From Burkholderia gladioli (GTDB taxonomy: Bacteria > Pseudomonadota > Gammaproteobacteria > Burkholderiales > Burkholderiaceae), in the NCBI RefSeq assembly GCF_000959725.1, contig NZ_CP009323.1, positions 1,984,001 to 2,048,000 of the forward strand: a DNA stretch of 64,000 nt. The letters run 5' to 3'. Shown here piece by piece: positions 34,503-47,312 of this stretch; within the stretch, counting starts at the first letter, position 1, and each line of letters begins with the position of its first letter. A model generated the notes under the pieces. The model was not told where the DNA came from and ran no database searches. It was given only the letters and a program-made list of their open reading frames with translations. The position numbers and the translations under genes are program-made.

Positions 34503-34646
34503 CACGCCTCTTTCGCGCTAACGGAAACGCGGTGCGAAAGAGGAAGCAAGGTTGGATGGGTTGAGCGCTAGGTTGGATCGGCAGCTGGCTCGTTTAGCTG
34601 AGAAGTGATCGACGCAGTGAGTTGATCGCGGCGCTGAAAAAAGTAG

Positions 34647-34675
34647 TTGACGCGCTGCGAAATGTTGATCATAAT
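34647..34675 (+). promoter_or_regulatory. rrn promoter, downstream copy
   Basis: TTGACG (34647-34652) and CATAAT (34670-34675), spacer 17 bp, preceded by an A-rich stretch like an UP element (CTGAAAAAAGTAG). Confidence 0.75.
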
Positions 34676-34735
34676 CTCGCTTCTCTGCTGCTGAAAACGC
34701 AGCGCTGCTGAAGAAACCAAGTTGCTTCGCAGATA

Positions 34736-34748
34736 CGCTCTTTAAAAA
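34736..34748 (+). promoter_or_regulatory. rrn boxA antitermination site (16S leader)
   Basis: CGCTCTTTAAAAA closely matches the boxA consensus TGCTCTTTAACAA, which loads the Nus antitermination complex. Confidence 0.8.
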
Positions 34749-34926
34749 TCTACAGCCGATAAGTGTGGACGCTTGATGGCAGCGGTCCTGATCTCCGGAT
34801 CAGGTCAGCAAAAGTATCAAGAGTCTCACACAAAAGTAAGTCAGGTTTGTGAAGCAATTCATTAACCTGTCAGCTTTGAGTGAGCGACCGGTTCATTATG
34901 AACCGAAAACAGTAACAGGTATTGAA

Positions 34927-36456
<1,530 letters not shown>

Positions 36457-36520
36457 CTCGAGCTAATACCGCGAAAGTTGAGCGTTCACGCTTATCGGCT
36501 GTAAATCAAGACAGACTCAG

Positions 36521-36597
36521 GGGTCTGTAGCTCAGTCGGTTAGAGCACCGTCTTGATAAGGCGGGGGTCGTTGGTTCGAATCCAACCAGACCCACCA
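36521..36597 (+). tRNA. tRNA-Ile (GAT)
   Basis: A 77-nt cloverleaf: acceptor GGGTCTG/CAGACCC, anticodon loop TTGATAA with GAT at 36555-36557, T-loop GGTTCGAATCC, and encoded CCA. It sits 64 bp after 16S in the usual ribosomal spacer. Confidence 0.96.
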
Positions 36598-36633
36598 ATT
36601 GTCTGGCGGTAGAAACCTGAGACGTCTCTGTAT

Positions 36634-36709
36634 GGGGGCATAGCTCAGCTGGGAGAGCACCTGCTTTGCAAGCAGGGGGTCGTCGGTTCGATCCCGTCTG
36701 CCTCCACCA
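36634..36709 (+). tRNA. tRNA-Ala (TGC)
   Basis: A 76-nt cloverleaf: acceptor GGGGGCA/TGCCTCC with one G-U, anticodon TGC at 36667-36669, T-loop GGTTCGATCC, and encoded CCA. It is the second spacer tRNA between 16S and 23S. Confidence 0.96.
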
Positions 36710-37004
36710 ATCTTCAATGACAAACGTTCGGGTCAGTTGACTCGAGTCTTTGTCATTGGCGATTGAGCCAGTCAGAGGATATTGAAAGATATCGGCTGTC
36801 GTTCTTTAACAATCTAGAAGAAGTAGTAATTTGGATAGCGGAAGCGTCTATTGAGATGGGCGTGGAAACTATCCGGGTTGTGATTGTATCGATGTATCTC
36901 AAGATGATTCGAACTTCATGTTCGGCTCAATTGGAATACGGCACAAATGCGAGAACTCAACCTGTAGCGGCCTGTCAAGCGAAAGCGAGACAGACTCGTT
37001 ATAG
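36710..37004 (+). other. 23S leader with boxA
   Basis: The spacer after tRNA-Ala contains boxA GTTCTTTAACAA (36801-36812) and sequence that should pair with the 23S 3' flank for RNase III processing. No gene is present. Confidence 0.75.
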
Positions 37005-39884
<2,880 letters not shown>

Positions 39885-40069
39885 ATAACCAGTCTGCGCC
39901 GATGTTCGCAGGTGCCAAGGCACCGCGATTATCCCGTCCTGAGCCCAAGCTCAGGATCTTGGAGCGCGACAGGTCATACAGATGGAGTCTCGTGTGCTGA
40001 TACACACAACCCCGTTACTACTTCTTCGAGATTGGTCGTGGCGCTCATAGCGACGCGACAACCCCTTTA

Positions 40070-40184
40070 GCCTGATGACCATAGCGAGTCGGTACCACCC
40101 CTTCCCATCCCGAACAGGACCGTGAAACGACTCCACGCCGATGATAGTGCGGATTGCCCGTGTGAAAGTAGGTAATCGTCAGGC
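40070..40184 (+). rRNA. rrf: 5S ribosomal RNA
   Basis: GCCTGATGACC at the 5' end pairs with the 3' GGTAATCGTCAGGC; the core CCATCCCGAACAGGACCGTGAAACG is typical. About 115 nt, 185 bp after 23S. Confidence 0.94.
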
Positions 40185-40197
40185 TTCCCTTCATGAC

Positions 40198-40230
40198 AAC
40201 CCCCGTTGCCCAAAGGCAGCGGGGGTTTTG
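40198..40230 (+). terminator. rrn operon terminator
   Basis: CCCCCGTTGCC and GGCAGCGGGGG form an 11-bp stem (one G-U) with a CAAA loop, followed by TTTTG. Confidence 0.88.
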
Positions 40231-40297
40231 TCTTTTCCAGCTGCTGGATAGTAGCGCAGCGTAAAATCGCCACATTCGTCCGAATGTCGAGCGCTCC

Positions 40298-42376
40298 ATG
40301 CATGCCTCCGTTGAATTCGCCCGTGCCGTCTGCCCGCACGATTGCCCTGACACATGCGCGCTTCGCGTTTCGGTCGACGGCGAGGGCCGTGTCATCAAGG
40401 TCAATGGCGACCCCGATCATCCGCCTACTCAAGGCGTGCTCTGCACCAAGGTGAGCCGCTACGCGGAGAGAATCTATCATCGCGAGCGCTTGGATACCCC
40501 TCTGAAGCGAATCGGGCGCAAGGGCGAAGGGCACTTCGAACCGATCGGCTGGGATGAAGCGAATCGAATCATAGCCGGGCATCTCGGTGAAATCGCTCGG
40601 CGCGCGCCGGAGGCGATCGTCCCTTACAGCTACGCCGGCACCATGGGCCTGATCCAGGGCGAAAGCATTGCCCAGCGTTTCATGAATGTGCTTGGCGCCT
40701 CGCGTCTCGAGCGCACGATCTGTTCGTCGGCTGGGTCGGCCGGCTTGCGTTACACCTATGGCGCAAGCGTGGGAATGCATGTCGACTTCTTCGAGGAAAG
40801 CGAGCTGATCCTGATCTGGGGCGCGAATCCAATTGCCTCGAGCGTGCACTTCTGGACGCGAGCGCAGGAAGCAAAACGGCGCGGCGCTCGCCTGATCGCC
40901 ATCGATCCCTATCGCTCGCTAACCGCGGACAAATGTCATCAACATATTGCGATTCGGCCTGGAACCGATGCTGCCTTCGCGCTTGGCATGATGCATGTGC
41001 TGATCACCGAAGACCGGCTCGACCACGCCTACGTACACGACTGCACGCATGGCTTCGATGAGCTGAAAGCTCGGGCGCTGTCTTATTCACCCACGCGCGT
41101 AGCCGAAATCTGTGGCATATCCGAAGCGGAAATCGTCGATCTTGCTCGTATCTACAGCCAAACCCGAAAATCGGCGATTCGCCTCAACTACGGGATGCAG
41201 CGGACCCGAGGTGGCGGTAACGCCACGCGCGCCATCGCGAGCTTGCCGGCCCTGACCGGTGCCTGGCGCGATCGCGCGGGCGGTTTGCTGATGTCGGCCT
41301 CGGAATGGGCGCCGGTGAATTCGGTGGCATTGGGCCGTCCCGATTTGCTGCCGGGTTGGCCGAACAAGCTGCCGAGATCAATCAATATGAACGCCATTGG
41401 CGACGCCTTGCTGCATCCCGGCGATGCCGATTTCGGTCCAAAAATCGAAGCGCTGATCGTCTACAACTCGAATCCGGTGGCGGTGGCCCCGGATTCGGTC
41501 AAGGTGGCGAGCGGATTCGCCCGAGAAGATCTCTTCACCGTGGTTCTGGAGCATTTCCAGACCGACACGGCTGATTATGCCGACCTCGTGCTGCCGGCCA
41601 CGATGCAACTCGAGCACCTCGACGTCCATAAATCCTACGGCCACACCTATGTCATGGCCAACCTGCCGGCGATCGCGCCGATCGGCGAATCGAGGCCGAA
41701 TACCGAGATCTTTCGCGGTTTCGCCCGCGCGATGGGACTGACCGAGCCCGCTCTATATGAAGACGACGAAACGCTTGCGCGCGTGTCCTTGCGCTGGGAT
41801 GATCCGGCACTCGATTGCGATTGGGATACGCTGAAAGAGAAGGGGTGGCAAAAGCTGAAGCTGGCTGATGCGCCGTTTGCAAACGGTGGATTTCGCACGC
41901 CTTCCGGGAAATGCGAGTTCTATAGCGAGCGGCTTGCGCAAATTGGCCTCGACCCGGTGCCTGACTATCTGCCGCCGCACGAATCTCCCGATGGTGCTCC
42001 GGAGTTGGCAGCACGTTATCCGCTCGCGATGATCTCGCCGCCGGCGCGCCATTTCCTGAACAGCACCTTCGTCAACATCGAGAGCCTTCGCGCGACGGAG
42101 CGCGAACCCCGTCTCGAACTGCATCCCGACGATGCCGCTGCGCGAGACATCGACGACGGCGATATGGTGCGCGTGTTCAACGACCGCGGTTCCATGCAGG
42201 CTCGCGCGATGATTACCGAGCGGGCGCGCCGTGGCCTCGTGGTTGGCCTGTCGATCTGGTGGAAGAAATTCGCGTCGGACGGCTGCAACGCCAACCAGGT
42301 GACGAGCCAGGCGTTGACCGACCTCGGCAACGCCGCGACTTTCTACGACTGCCTGGTCGAGGTCGCGCGCGCTTGA
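40298..42376 (+). CDS. Molybdopterin-dependent oxidoreductase with [4Fe-4S] site
   Basis: A 692-residue DMSO-reductase-superfamily catalytic subunit. The N-terminal cluster ligands are CPHDCPDTC (Cys12, Cys16, Cys20) and a fourth Cys in GVLCTKVSRYAER near residue 49. Then come WDEANRIIAGHL, SYAGTMGLIQGES, the probable molybdenum-ligand region RTICSSAGSAGL near 142, LIWGANPIASS, IDPYRSLTADKCHQHI, and a C-terminal molydopterin-dinucleotide domain from about 580. There is no twin-arginine signal, so it is cytoplasmic. No electron-transfer partner gene lies nearby, so the substrate is unknown; BisC-, formate-dehydrogenase- or nitrate-reductase-like roles are possible. Codon use is less GC-biased than in the neighbours. 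It starts 68 bp after the rrn terminator, with a weak ribosome site. Confidence 0.87.
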   Translation: MHASVEFARAVCPHDCPDTCALRVSVDGEGRVIKVNGDPDHPPTQGVLCTKVSRYAERIYHRERLDTPLKRIGRKGEGHFEPIGWDEANRIIAGHLGEIARRAPEAIVPYSYAGTMGLIQGESIAQRFMNVLGASRLERTICSSAGSAGLRYTYGASVGMHVDFFEESELILIWGANPIASSVHFWTRAQEAKRRGARLIAIDPYRSLTADKCHQHIAIRPGTDAAFALGMMHVLITEDRLDHAYVHDCTHGFDELKARALSYSPTRVAEICGISEAEIVDLARIYSQTRKSAIRLNYGMQRTRGGGNATRAIASLPALTGAWRDRAGGLLMSASEWAPVNSVALGRPDLLPGWPNKLPRSINMNAIGDALLHPGDADFGPKIEALIVYNSNPVAVAPDSVKVASGFAREDLFTVVLEHFQTDTADYADLVLPATMQLEHLDVHKSYGHTYVMANLPAIAPIGESRPNTEIFRGFARAMGLTEPALYEDDETLARVSLRWDDPALDCDWDTLKEKGWQKLKLADAPFANGGFRTPSGKCEFYSERLAQIGLDPVPDYLPPHESPDGAPELAARYPLAMISPPARHFLNSTFVNIESLRATEREPRLELHPDDAAARDIDDGDMVRVFNDRGSMQARAMITERARRGLVVGLSIWWKKFASDGCNANQVTSQALTDLGNAATFYDCLVEVARA

Positions 42377-42570
42377 TGGCAAGCAAGCGCAGGGCGCGCG
42401 TTCGATCTGCGGCGGAATCGTGGCGAAAGCGCGGTGAACGGGATCGAACACGAGCCAAGCCCGTAGTGGAAGTTGGAAAGGAGTGTCTAACCCGGTTGTT
42501 TCGAAGCAGCCGAGCGGCTAGGATGCGTTTTTAGCACGACCATTCGAAAATCAGTGAGGAGACGTGTTGC

Positions 42571-44244
42571 ATGGACAAGATTTGGCTGAAATCGTACCCA
42601 CCCGGCGTTCCGGCCGAAATCGATCCATCGCGTTATCCGACCGTACCCGACCTGCTCGATGAGAGTTTCCGTTCGTATCGCGACCGGGCCGCTTTCATCT
42701 GCATGGGCAAGTCGTTGAGCTATGGCGAACTCGATGCGATGTCGCGCAAGCTCGGCGCTTGGTTCCAGTCGCGCGGCCTCGCGCGCGGCGCGCGCATCGC
42801 GATCATGATGCCGAACGTGCTCCAGTATCCCGTCGCGATTGCTGCCGTGCTGCGCGCCGGTTATACGGTGGTCAACGTCAATCCGCTCTACACGCCTCGC
42901 GAGCTCGAGCATCAGCTGACGGACAGCGGCGCTGAAGCGATCGTGATCCTCGAGAACTTCGCGGCCACCCTCCAGGCGGTGATCGACAAGACGGCGGTCA
43001 AGCATGTTGTCGTGGCGGCGATGGGCGATCTGCTCGGCTTCAAGGGCTTGATCGTCAACTACGTCGTGCGCAAGGTGAAGAAGATGGTGCCGGCCTGGCA
43101 ACTGAAGTCCTTCACGCGCTTCAATGCCGCGTTGGCCGAGGGCGCGCGCCAGACATTCGCGGCGCCGAAGCTCGGCCCGGACGACGTCGCCTTCCTCCAG
43201 TACACGGGTGGCACGACCGGGGTCGCGAAAGGCGCGACGCTGTTGCAGCGGAACATCGTCGCCAACGTGCTGCAGTCGGAGGAGTGGCATGCGCCGGCCT
43301 ATACCAAGGTGCCGGGCCTGTCGCAGTACATCACGGTCGCCGCCTTGCCGCTCTATCACGTGTTCGCGCTGACCGTCTGCGGCTTCCTGACCATGCGCAC
43401 CGGCGGTACCGCGCTGCTGATCCCCAATCCGCGCGACATCGGCGGCATGTTCAAGGAGCTCAAGCGCTACTCGGTGTCGACCTTCCCGGCCGTCAACACG
43501 CTCTACAACGCGATGCTGAATCATCCCGATTTCGGCCAGCTCGACTTCTCGAAGCTGGCGGTCGCGAATGGCGGCGGCATGGCGATCCAGGAAAGCGTCG
43601 CGAAGCGCTGGTACGAGAAGACCGGCACGCCGATTGTCGAGGGTTACGGCCTGTCCGAAACCTCTCCCGTGGTCAGCTGCAATCCGGTGACCGCGACCGA
43701 GTACACCGGCACCATCGGCCTGCCGGTGTCGTCGACCGAAATCTCGATTCGCGACGACGACGGCAAGGAAGTCCCGCTCGGCCAGCCCGGCGAGATCTGC
43801 ATCCGCGGCCCGCAGGTGATGGCGGGTTACTGGAATCGCCCCGACGAAACCGCCAAGGTCATGATGGCCGACGGCTTCTTCAAGTCCGGCGATATCGGCG
43901 TGATGGACGAGCGCGGCTACGTGAAGATCGTCGATCGCAAGAAGGACATGATCCTGGTCTCGGGCTTCAACGTCTATCCGAACGAGGTGGAGGACGTGGT
44001 GGCCTCGCATCCGGGCGTGTTCGAGGTCGCCGCGGTGGGCGTGCCCGACGAGCATTCGGGCGAGGCCGTGAAGCTGTTCGTGGTGAAGAAGGATCCGGCA
44101 CTGACCGACCAGGACATCATTGCCTACTGCAAGGAACGATTGACGGGCTACAAGCGGCCGCGCTTCATCGAATTCCGCACTGAATTGCCGAAGACCAACG
44201 TCGGCAAGATCCTGCGCCGCGAACTGCGCGACGGCAAGATCTGA
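42571..44244 (+). CDS. fadD: Long-chain fatty acid-CoA ligase
   Basis: A 557-residue ANL-superfamily ligase. Motifs: phosphate-binding YTGGTTGVAKGATL near residue 212, VEGYGLSETSPVVSCNP near 355, FFKSGDIGVMDERGYVKIVDRKKDMILVSGFNVYPNEVE near 435-470, and the catalytic Lys region PKTNVGKILRREL at the end. The opening MDKIWLKSYPPGVPAEID is typical of FadD. It activates fatty acids with ATP and CoA at the inner membrane for beta-oxidation. GAGGAGA precedes the ATG. It is 194 bp after the molybdoenzyme gene and has its own terminator. Confidence 0.95.
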   Translation: MDKIWLKSYPPGVPAEIDPSRYPTVPDLLDESFRSYRDRAAFICMGKSLSYGELDAMSRKLGAWFQSRGLARGARIAIMMPNVLQYPVAIAAVLRAGYTVVNVNPLYTPRELEHQLTDSGAEAIVILENFAATLQAVIDKTAVKHVVVAAMGDLLGFKGLIVNYVVRKVKKMVPAWQLKSFTRFNAALAEGARQTFAAPKLGPDDVAFLQYTGGTTGVAKGATLLQRNIVANVLQSEEWHAPAYTKVPGLSQYITVAALPLYHVFALTVCGFLTMRTGGTALLIPNPRDIGGMFKELKRYSVSTFPAVNTLYNAMLNHPDFGQLDFSKLAVANGGGMAIQESVAKRWYEKTGTPIVEGYGLSETSPVVSCNPVTATEYTGTIGLPVSSTEISIRDDDGKEVPLGQPGEICIRGPQVMAGYWNRPDETAKVMMADGFFKSGDIGVMDERGYVKIVDRKKDMILVSGFNVYPNEVEDVVASHPGVFEVAAVGVPDEHSGEAVKLFVVKKDPALTDQDIIAYCKERLTGYKRPRFIEFRTELPKTNVGKILRRELRDGKI

Positions 44245-44265
44245 TCCGGGCGGGCTTCCACCTCG

Positions 44266-44295
44266 ACGGGCGTCGCATGAGCGGCGCCCGTTTTC
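44266..44295 (+). terminator. Terminator of fadD
   Basis: ACGGGCGTCGC (44266-44276) and GCGGCGCCCGT (44281-44291) pair with one G-U and an ATGA loop, followed by TTTC. Confidence 0.78.
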
Positions 44296-44335
44296 GTTTG
44301 GATGCTAGTCGCTCGTGCGCGCCGAAAGTGGCCAA

Positions 44336-44362
44336 GAAAAAAGGCGCCCCGCGGGGCGCCTT
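44336..44362 (-). terminator. Terminator of the porin gene
   Basis: On the minus strand AAGGCGCCCC/GGGGCGCCTT form a 10-bp stem with a 2-nt loop and run into TTTTTTCTT. It sits 37 bp after the porin stop. Confidence 0.88.
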
Positions 44363-44398
44363 CGAGGCTGCTACATATCGTTATTCCACGCTTGTTCG

Positions 44399-45577
44399 TC
44401 AGAACTTGTGACGGATGCCGACCTGGGCGGCCACCTGGTTCGGCGTGGCCGAGGCCGTGATGTTGTTGATCGACGCGACCGCACGGTTGCCGGTCGAATC
44501 GTAGCCGAGCGCGTGTTGATAGACGCCGATCGCATACAGATCGGTGCGCTTGGACAGGAAGTAGTCGACGCCCAGGTTCACCTGGTGATACTGCGCCGCC
44601 GACTGGCCGTTGACCTTCGAGCCGCGCGTGTAGTCGTAGGCGATACCGGCCAGCAGCGCCGGAGTCAACTGGTACTTGAAGTTCGCTTCGACGTTGTTGA
44701 ACACGGCGTCGCCGCGCAGGTTCAGCGGGTTCAGGCCCGTGCCGCCGGTCGAGCCGACCGCGTCGAAGCGCGTGTAGCTGTAGGTGACACCGAGCGTTGC
44801 CGCGCCGATCGAATAGGCGCCGGCCGCAGCGACGATCTCGAGCGTGTTGGCCGAGGCGTAGCCGCGGTAGACCGGGCTCGTCATGTTCAGGCCCGAGGTC
44901 GAGGTGGCCGTGTTCGCGTTCGGGTTGTTGCCGAAGAACGAGTAGTTCGGGTTGCGCGCGTTCACGTAACCGACGCCCAGGGCGAGCGGGCCGTTGTTGT
45001 AGCCGGCACCGACCGAGAAGATCTGGTTGCGGCCCGGCTGGCCGGCCACGCCGCCCAGGCTGTACAGGCCGCCGAACTGGAAGCCGCCATACACCGGACT
45101 GGTGTACTTGACCGCGTTGTTGACGCGGTTGGCGTTGTTCATGTTGTCGAGGTCGCCCGGATGCGCGCCGATATAACCCGCCCACTGGCTGCCGGTGGCG
45201 AGCGCGCCGGTGTAGTCGACCACCGAGTCGTATTGGCGACCCAGCGTGACCTTGCCCAGCGAATCGCTCGACAGGCCGACGTAGGCTTGGCGACCGAACA
45301 TCGCGCCACCCTGGCCAAGCGAGCCATTCGAGATGCTGAAGCCGTTTTCGAGCACGAAGATGGCCTTGAGCCCGCCGCCGAGATCCTCGGCGCCTTTCAG
45401 GCCCCAGCGGCTGCCTTGCAGCACGCCGCTCGACTGTTGCCACTGCCGGGCGCCATTCGCATTGTTGTTGAAGAGAATGCCGGCATCGATGATGCCGTAC
45501 AGCGTGACGCTGCTCTGCGCGTGGGCCGCGCCAGCAAACGCACTCAGCGCGACGAGCGCGAGAAGCGACTTTTTCAT
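44399..45577 (-). CDS. Gram-negative general porin (OpcP/Omp38-like)
   Basis: A 392-residue outer-membrane porin of the beta-proteobacterial type. The signal peptide is MKKSLLALVALSAFAGAAHA; the mature part starts QSSVTLYGIIDAGILFNNNA. GSRWGLKGAEDLGGGLKAIFVLENGF and the constriction-zone LGRQYDSVVDYTG are family-typical, and it ends in the assembly signal AAQVGIRHKF with a terminal Phe. It should form a 16-stranded trimeric channel. GGAG lies before the ATG on the minus strand. The 5' leader has a stem-loop at 45615. Single gene with its own terminator, divergent from coq7. Confidence 0.95.
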   Translation of the reverse strand: MKKSLLALVALSAFAGAAHAQSSVTLYGIIDAGILFNNNANGARQWQQSSGVLQGSRWGLKGAEDLGGGLKAIFVLENGFSISNGSLGQGGAMFGRQAYVGLSSDSLGKVTLGRQYDSVVDYTGALATGSQWAGYIGAHPGDLDNMNNANRVNNAVKYTSPVYGGFQFGGLYSLGGVAGQPGRNQIFSVGAGYNNGPLALGVGYVNARNPNYSFFGNNPNANTATSTSGLNMTSPVYRGYASANTLEIVAAAGAYSIGAATLGVTYSYTRFDAVGSTGGTGLNPLNLRGDAVFNNVEANFKYQLTPALLAGIAYDYTRGSKVNGQSAAQYHQVNLGVDYFLSKRTDLYAIGVYQHALGYDSTGNRAVASINNITASATPNQVAAQVGIRHKF

Positions 45578-45857
45578 TCAACGATCTCCAAGGATTACAG
45601 AATGATTTTTATCTGGCGGGGCGTATGGTTTTCATTGATCGGGTGCCCCGCCGTACTTCTGAGTAGCCGGTCGTACTGTAGCGCAAGGCTTTTTCACGAA
45701 AAAGCAAAAGCCCCGGCGTGAGCCGGCTCATGTTTCCTTTTGGCAACAATGGTTAAAATCGGGGGTTTACCGCAATGTTCGCGGCAGAATCGGTTCAGTT
45801 ATTGCAACAAACAACTGACGAAACGCCTGCCGCGGGGCGGCTGACCGGAGGTAGCGA
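45578..45857. promoter_or_regulatory. Divergent porin/coq7 region with porin-leader stem-loop
   Basis: This 280-bp gap has no gene. GGCGGGGC (45615-45622) and GCCCCGCC (45645-45652) form a perfect 8-bp stem 38 nt before the porin ATG, in its mRNA leader. Farther out, GCTTTTTC (45688-45695) and GAAAAAGC (45698-45705) form a compact 18-bp palindrome. GGAGG at 45847 serves coq7. Confidence 0.55.
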
Positions 45858-46484
45858 ATGCTGTTCGATGAACTGATCAATGAATTCGACCGGGGCCTGC
45901 GAGCGATCGCGGGCGTGAGTCGCATGACGCGTCCCTTGCCGGTGCCGGCCGACGACACGTCGCCGGAACTGGATGCCGAGGCGCGCAAGCACGCGGCCGG
46001 GCTGATGCGTGTCAACCATGTCGGCGAGGTCTGCGCGCAGGCGCTGTACCAGGCGCAGAAGCTGTCGACCTCGTCGCCGTCGCTGAAGGCGCTGTTCGAG
46101 GAATCGGCGCGCGAGGAGGAGGATCACCTCGCCTGGACCATGCAGCGGCTGCGCTCGCTGGACTCGCGGCCGAGCCTGCTAAACCCGCTCTGGTACGGCG
46201 GGGCGCTCGCGATCGGCCTGGTGGCCGGGCGGCTCGGCGACAGGGCAAGCCTGGGCTTCATGGCCGAGACGGAGCGCCAGGTCGAGCGGCACCTTGACAG
46301 CCATCTGTCCGAGCTGCCGAGCGGCGATGCCGCCTCGCGCGCGATCGTCGAGCAGATGCGTGACGACGAGGCCAAACACGGCCGCACCGCCGCCGATGCG
46401 GGCGGCGCCGAGCTGCCGATGCCGGCTCGCTGGTTGATGCAGGCCGCCTCGAAAGTCATGACGAGGACTGCCTACTATCTGTAG
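45858..46484 (+). CDS. coq7: Coq7/UbiF-type demethoxyubiquinone hydroxylase
   Basis: A 208-residue ferritin-like di-iron monooxygenase. Both iron half-sites can be seen: [17 protein letters not shown] (Glu) with [14 protein letters not shown] (ExxH-type EEDH), and later VERHLDSHL with [12 protein letters not shown] (Glu, His). Coq7 performs the last ring hydroxylation before ubiquinone is complete. CGGAGG lies 6 nt before the ATG. It is the second ubiquinone hydroxylase in the window, apart from the flavin enzyme at 14955. The gene stands alone before the mra promoter region. Confidence 0.94.
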   Translation: MLFDELINEFDRGLRAIAGVSRMTRPLPVPADDTSPELDAEARKHAAGLMRVNHVGEVCAQALYQAQKLSTSSPSLKALFEESAREEEDHLAWTMQRLRSLDSRPSLLNPLWYGGALAIGLVAGRLGDRASLGFMAETERQVERHLDSHLSELPSGDAASRAIVEQMRDDEAKHGRTAADAGGAELPMPARWLMQAASKVMTRTAYYL

Positions 46485-46490
46485 CATCCG

Positions 46491-46521
46491 CGGTGGGGCG
46501 CGGCGACTGCCGCGTCCACCG
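46491..46521 (+). terminator. Hairpin downstream of coq7
   Basis: CGGTGG-GG-CGCGGC (46491-46504) can pair with GCCGCG-T-CCACCG (46509-46521) around GACT, with a small internal loop. No T-tract follows, so termination here is only likely. Confidence 0.4.
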
Positions 46522-46723
46522 TCCCACCCCGAGAATCCGGACTTTCCCGCCCGCCGAACCCCCGCCCTCACACCGCCTTGCGCGCGACTTTTCACGTATC
46601 ACATTCACAAGTTGCACTAGCTCATTAATTTATAACGAGTTTTGGTTTGAGGGTCGGCTTGAGGACTTGCACGTAAGTCCTTGTTCTAACTAACAAAATT
46701 CGTCAAAAAATCGTCAGCCTCCC
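46522..46723. other. AT-rich stretch upstream of the mra promoter
   Basis: No gene is seen. The part 46600-46710 is A+T-rich, unlike the rest of the locus, with poly-A/T runs that could act as an UP element or DNA-bending site for the mra promoter. Confidence 0.4.
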
Positions 46724-46752
46724 TTGACCGTCCCTGACCCTTCCTCTAAAGT
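46724..46752 (+). promoter_or_regulatory. mra (dcw) operon promoter
   Basis: TTGACC (46724-46729) and TAAAGT (46747-46752), 17 bp apart, in front of mraZ. The -10 overlaps the first MraZ box. Confidence 0.72.
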
Positions 46753-46790
46753 GGGAGACAGTGTGAGAAAGTGTATTTTTGTGTGATCCA
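46751..46790 (+). promoter_or_regulatory. MraZ operator: four 10-bp-phased repeats
   Basis: GTGGG at 46751 is followed by GTGTG at 46761, GTGTA at 46771 and GTGTG at 46781, each with a 5-nt spacer. MraZ, a ring-shaped AbrB-type protein, binds GTGGG-type direct repeats with 5-nt spacers and represses its own operon. Overlap with the -10 element fits repression by promoter blocking. Confidence 0.8.
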
Positions 46791-46860
46791 GAGAGCGGTT
46801 CCGGGTAGATTCTGAGCCAATTGGGCGGGTGCCGAGGCACCCCGATCGGGAGAGCGGAAA

Positions 46861-47289
46861 GTGTTCCAAGGGGCGTCGGCGCTGACGCTCGATGCGAAAG
46901 GACGGATGTCGGTGCCGTCTCGCTATCGCGAAGCGCTGCAAGGACAGGCAGAAGGACGGGTGACTGTGACCAAGCACCCGGACGGCTGCCTGTTGCTGTT
47001 TCCGCGCCCCGAATGGGAGGTATTCCGCGCCAAGATCGCCGCGCTGCCGATGGACGCGCACTGGTGGCGCCGCATTTTTCTCGGCAACGCGTCGGATGTC
47101 GATCTCGACAGCGCGGGCCGGATTCTCGTATCGCCCGAGCTGCGCATGGCAGCCGGGCTGGAAAAGGAAGTCATGTTGTTGGGAATGGGTAGTCACTTCG
47201 AGCTGTGGGATTCGCAGACCTACACCGCGAAGGAGCAGGCGGCGATGGCGCAGGGCATGCCCGATGCGCTGAAGAACTTCACGTTCTGA
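46861..47289 (+). CDS. mraZ: Transcriptional regulator MraZ
   Basis: A 142-residue protein with two AbrB/SpoVT-type swapped-hairpin domains. The first has [25 protein letters not shown] and the second [26 protein letters not shown]; both carry the DxxGR core. It forms a ring and binds the direct repeats just upstream. The start is GTG at 46861, preceded by GGGAGAGCGGAAA. It opens the dcw cluster, with 23 bp to rsmH. Confidence 0.95.
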   Translation: MFQGASALTLDAKGRMSVPSRYREALQGQAEGRVTVTKHPDGCLLLFPRPEWEVFRAKIAALPMDAHWWRRIFLGNASDVDLDSAGRILVSPELRMAAGLEKEVMLLGMGSHFELWDSQTYTAKEQAAMAQGMPDALKNFTF

Positions 47290-47312
47290 TTGCGGTGACG
47301 GAGACGCCCGCG

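Larger units (their letters stand above)
34453..34926 (+). other. rRNA promoter and leader region
   Basis: A 474-bp gene-free stretch holding two promoters (34474 and 34647), boxA (34736) and the 16S leader; no reading frame here is credible. Confidence 0.8.
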
